A stretch of 64,000 nt of DNA, taken from Massiliimalia sp050943535 (GTDB lineage: Bacteria > Bacillota > Clostridia > Oscillospirales > Ruminococcaceae). Below, piece by piece: positions 61,412 through 64,000 of the stretch. The position numbers and the translations under genes are program-made. Each line of letters starts with the position of its first letter. Position 1 is the first letter of the stretch. The notes under the pieces are model-generated. The model saw only the letters and a program-made list of their open reading frames with translations. It did no database searches and was not told the origin of the DNA. The stretch covers positions 1 to 64,000 of the forward strand of contig JBMNPJ010000012.1 of assembly GCA_050943535.1 (NCBI GenBank). Direction: 5' to 3'.

Positions 61412-62332
61412 ATGAAAAACGACAATTTAAACATTCATTTTTCCATCGGCAGCTATGCCGTAACTATTTTAAAGTTTTCCTATGAGCGTCAAAACTGGAA
61501 CATTCCCTCTCATTCACACAGTTCTACCAGCTATGAAATCCACTATATTCCCCAGGGTAAAGGAACCTTAATCAGCGAGGGCAAGTCCTATGAACTATAT
61601 CAAAATATTCTTTATACCACCGGTCCCTCTGTAGAACATGAGCAGATCTCCGATTCCCATGACCCTGTGTATGAATACTGCATCTATCTGAATATCGAAG
61701 AAAAAGCAAAGGATCATCAAAAGGAGGAAACCAGCCTGTTAAAACCCTTTACCGCCTCCCCCTTTTGGTACGGAGAAGCCAGTGTCAATCCTCAAAATAT
61801 TCTGGAACAGATCTACCGGGAATTTTTGTCTCCGGATACTGCCGGAAAATTGATGCTCAAGGCGCTGTTTATGCAGCTGATCGCTACCATGCTGCGAAAT
61901 TACAGTCAAACTTCTAAAATCAATCTAGACCCCATTCCCATTCCTCTGGTCAAAGCCTATATCCTGATTGAAGACAGTTTTCTGTATGAATACGACACCA
62001 TTACCCTGGAGGAGCTTGCCCGAAGGCTTGGCGTGAGCACCCGCCAGACAAGCCGCATTTTATATAACCGCTACGGCCAGAATTTCACCCAAAAGCGAAC
62101 TGCCGCCCGTATGGCAGCCGCCGCTACCTTTTTACGGGAAACCAATCTGTCCATCACAGAAATATCAAGCAGGTTAGGGTTTTCCTGTCCCAGTCATTTT
62201 CACAACGCTTTTAAAAAATATTATCACGACACTGCTGCCCACTACCGTAAAAAACATGCTCAGCCTGTTTTGTCGGAAAATTGTGCTTGCATCTCACCAA
62301 GCGTGAAGATTCACACAAAAACAAAAGAGTGA
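61412..62332 (+). CDS. AraC family regulator of the fucosidase operon
   Basis: A 306-residue regulator with an N-terminal cupin-like domain (HSHSSTSYEIHYIPQGKGTL, with metal/sugar-site histidines) and a C-terminal double helix-turn-helix (LEELARRLGVSTRQTSRILYN and ITEISSRLGFSCPSHFHNAFK). AAAAGGAG lies about 12 bases before the ATG. It is divergent from the lactonase gene and so the likely activator of the six-gene operon. Its stop codon lies in the stem of the following terminator. Confidence 0.92.
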   Translation: MKNDNLNIHFSIGSYAVTILKFSYERQNWNIPSHSHSSTSYEIHYIPQGKGTLISEGKSYELYQNILYTTGPSVEHEQISDSHDPVYEYCIYLNIEEKAKDHQKEETSLLKPFTASPFWYGEASVNPQNILEQIYREFLSPDTAGKLMLKALFMQLIATMLRNYSQTSKINLDPIPIPLVKAYILIEDSFLYEYDTITLEELARRLGVSTRQTSRILYNRYGQNFTQKRTAARMAAAATFLRETNLSITEISSRLGFSCPSHFHNAFKKYYHDTAAHYRKKHAQPVLSENCACISPSVKIHTKTKE

Positions 62333-62357
62333 TTCTTAATCAAAGAATCACTCTTTT
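62323..62357. terminator. Bidirectional terminator between AraC and the second UroD gene
   Basis: AAAAGAGTGATTCTT (62323-62337) and AAGAATCACTCTTTT (62343-62357) form a perfect stem that contains the AraC stop codon. It also serves the UroD-type gene that ends eight bases away on the minus strand. Confidence 0.9.
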
Positions 62358-62364
62358 ATCTTAT

Positions 62365-63360
62365 TTATCCCAATGCTTCCATCACTGCAAACATATTTTC
62401 TTCCGGCGTGAATTTTGGCACCTCACACCCTGCCGCAATCAGATTGTTGTTTACCCCCAGATTGCTGCACCGTAATACTTCTTGTTTTACCAGTTCCGGT
62501 GTTCCGGAAAGCAAAACAGACACTGGGTCAAAATTTCCGCAGGCGCTCATATTTTTTGGGAATACCCTTACTGCTTCCTGGATATCTACCATATGGTCGC
62601 AGTCTACAATATCTGCTCCAGTCTGTGCCACCAAATCCAAAACCGGATTTAAGTTCCCGCAGATGTGCAGTTTCACTTTCGCCCCCGCATTGTGGATGGC
62701 GCTGATCAGTTTCTGCTGCCAAGGCAGAGCAAATTCTTCATACAGTCCAGGACCGATCAAAGAAGATGCTGCATCTCCCACCCCAATAATATCTGCACCT
62801 GCCTGAATCTGTGCCAGAGCAAACCGTTCGGACTGCTCCTCGCAGAGCGCCAGCATCTGGTTCATTTCGTCCGGATAATCCAACAGGCTGACCATTGCCT
62901 GGGAAATGTTCATCAGGTCGCAGCATTCTGCCACAGCGCCTTCTACCCAGCCGATTACCGGCACTTCTCCCCCGCTTTTTTCCTTGAGCAGTCGCACTGC
63001 TTCCAGGCGGTCATTCATTCTTCTGCCCAAAGACGGGTCAATAGGTTTTAACTTTTCAATATCAGATATTTCTGTTACCAAAAATTCCTGGGAATACGGC
63101 ACATCATCCTCCGGAATCACAACCTTTGCTCCCAGTCCTTCTGCTTCCCGCATAGGGTCAGAAATGGCGCACAAACAGTCAATTCCAAATTTTTCGTAGC
63201 ACTTCCATACCCCTTCTGCCAGCAGGCGGTGATCTGTAACATATTTTCCGTAAGGAACACCAATTTGTCTGGCTGCGAACATCATCACAATATTTAGATT
63301 TGGCAGTCGATCTACCGGTTTTCCTTCCATTCTGGCAAATAATCTTTCATATGAATTCAT
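62365..63360 (-). CDS. UroD/MtaA superfamily protein, second copy
   Basis: A 331-residue protein of the uroporphyrinogen decarboxylase superfamily. It keeps the zinc-ligand pattern of MtaA/MtbA methyltransferases: H232 and C234 (HICGN) and C312 (GCEVPKFTP). It is only distantly similar to the copy at 27085, which shares the same ligands. No corrinoid protein is nearby. GGAG precedes the ATG. It lies 18 bases after a GH127-like gene, so it shares a transcript with a carbohydrate enzyme, as does the first copy. Confidence 0.82.
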   Translation of the reverse strand: MNSYERLFARMEGKPVDRLPNLNIVMMFAARQIGVPYGKYVTDHRLLAEGVWKCYEKFGIDCLCAISDPMREAEGLGAKVVIPEDDVPYSQEFLVTEISDIEKLKPIDPSLGRRMNDRLEAVRLLKEKSGGEVPVIGWVEGAVAECCDLMNISQAMVSLLDYPDEMNQMLALCEEQSERFALAQIQAGADIIGVGDAASSLIGPGLYEEFALPWQQKLISAIHNAGAKVKLHICGNLNPVLDLVAQTGADIVDCDHMVDIQEAVRVFPKNMSACGNFDPVSVLLSGTPELVKQEVLRCSNLGVNNNLIAAGCEVPKFTPEENMFAVMEALG

Positions 63361-63378
63361 GTTTTTTCTCCTTTTTTG

Positions 63379-63999
63379 TCACTGCTTTGGAAAAGTAACC
63401 CGCCGCAGAACTGATTTTCCCATGGGTACCAGGGTAATGGTTTCTTCTTTGCCGGTTTGGCGGTTAGTAGCACAACCAGTTAACCCTACACCCTTTTCCA
63501 GAGGCGTCATGCTTTGAGCCTGCTCCGGTGTCACATAATAATCCCAGAACGCGCCTTCTGCTGGTTTATAGTGAGTATCATAAAAACCTTCTAAAGGATG
63601 GGTTTTTACAATCGTCTCTTTACTTGGAATAGGCAGACACATAACCAGAGGGCCAAAGCTGAAATAAACGTCTCCCAAAAGATCTGTATTTATGATAACA
63701 TCCCAGTCAAACCGCAGGGTAAATTCTGCTGTTCCATTCCATTCTTTTTCAATCACAATGGTATCCTGCTCATCACGATACTCATTCTGCTCCAGATCCA
63801 GCGTATATCCCTTGCACCAGGATGGTTTCCGCAGAACCAGTGAAAAAGCAACCGGTGCGCTAGCAATCACGCGAAACGCCAGTGTTGGGCTGTACGGATA
63901 ATTGGAATTTTCTTCAATCTGCACCTGCACTCCATTGATTTCCTGAGTAAACCGGCTGGGACCATACAATGCCTTGATTAAGCGATTTCCTTCGGTCAT
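63379..63999 (-). CDS. C-terminal part of a GH127-like (DUF1680) glycoside hydrolase
   Basis: The visible 206 codons read to the window edge. The segment matches the C-terminal beta domains of DUF1680/GH127 enzymes, which include beta-L-arabinofuranosidases: VQIEENSNYPYSPTLAFRV, LVLRKPSW, VIEKEWNG and SFGPLVMCLPI are the usual pattern. Full family members are about 600 residues or longer, so most of the gene, with the catalytic residues, is outside the window. The ATG at 63999 is at the edge and need not be the start. Confidence 0.72.
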   Translation of the reverse strand: MTEGNRLIKALYGPSRFTQEINGVQVQIEENSNYPYSPTLAFRVIASAPVAFSLVLRKPSWCKGYTLDLEQNEYRDEQDTIVIEKEWNGTAEFTLRFDWDVIINTDLLGDVYFSFGPLVMCLPIPSKETIVKTHPLEGFYDTHYKPAEGAFWDYYVTPEQAQSMTPLEKGVGLTGCATNRQTGKEETITLVPMGKSVLRRVTFPKQ

Positions 64000-64000
64000 C

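Overview
The window reads as a chromosomal segment of a spore-forming, gut-type member of the Clostridia, most like the Oscillospiraceae/Ruminococcaceae. The reasons are a sleB cortex-lytic enzyme, a BclA-like collagen protein with a candidate sigma-K promoter, a T-box in front of hisS-aspS, the Firmicute order zapA-U32-dut-DUF4321-maf-mreBCD-mrdA-minD-mgsA, strong AGGAGG ribosome binding sites, and many intrinsic terminators. The genus is an inference. No phage, insertion sequence, integrase or CRISPR array was seen.

Layout. 0-10 kb: biotin transporter bioY with a BirA operator lying on its promoter, an M23 peptidase, a P-loop ATPase, sleB, a ROK regulator, a CPA2 antiporter, DUF1846 and a TrmH-type methyltransferase. 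10-24 kb (all minus strand): an acetyltransferase, T-box-hisS-aspS, then the cell-shape and division block read zapA to mgsA. minC and minE are absent from that block. 24-27 kb: an acyltransferase-like membrane protein, a split chromate transporter and a YbaK-type deacylase. 27-40 kb: carbohydrate region with a sugar ABC transporter (lipoprotein plus two permeases) ending in a zinc-type UroD/MtaA-like protein, a divergent AraC regulator, a Gfo/Idh oxidoreductase, LacZ with its AraC regulator, and an MFS transporter. 40-46 kb: a glycosyltransferase next to a collagen-like protein with about 67 Gly-X-Thr triplets, an AIM24 protein, a HAD hydrolase, a divergent cis-prenyltransferase and tRNA-Val(CAC). 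46-53 kb: a beta-helix protein behind a palindromic operator, small flavin/FMN enzymes, and a LysR regulator divergent from an opine-dehydrogenase-like gene. 53-64 kb: a six-gene operon (lactonase-type amidohydrolase, two medium-chain dehydrogenases, GH29 alpha-L-fucosidase, UxaA-type dehydratase, UxaB-type reductase) divergent from an AraC regulator, then a second UroD/MtaA-like gene downstream of a truncated GH127-like gene.

How the genes may work together. The 53-61 kb operon holds one candidate for each early step of non-phosphorylative sugar oxidation: glycosidase, aldose dehydrogenase, lactonase and sugar-acid dehydratase. L-fucose is the best-guess substrate because of the GH29 enzyme; this is inference. 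None of the complete glycoside hydrolases shows a signal peptide, so cleavage is probably cytoplasmic after import. The collagen-like protein and adjoining glycosyltransferase are a candidate late-sporulation surface-glycoprotein unit. The two UroD-family genes keep the His-X-Cys...Cys zinc ligands of corrinoid:thiol methyltransferases and each sits in a carbohydrate operon, which is unexplained.

Limits: calls come from reading sequence and recalling families. No database search, structure prediction or promoter experiment was done.
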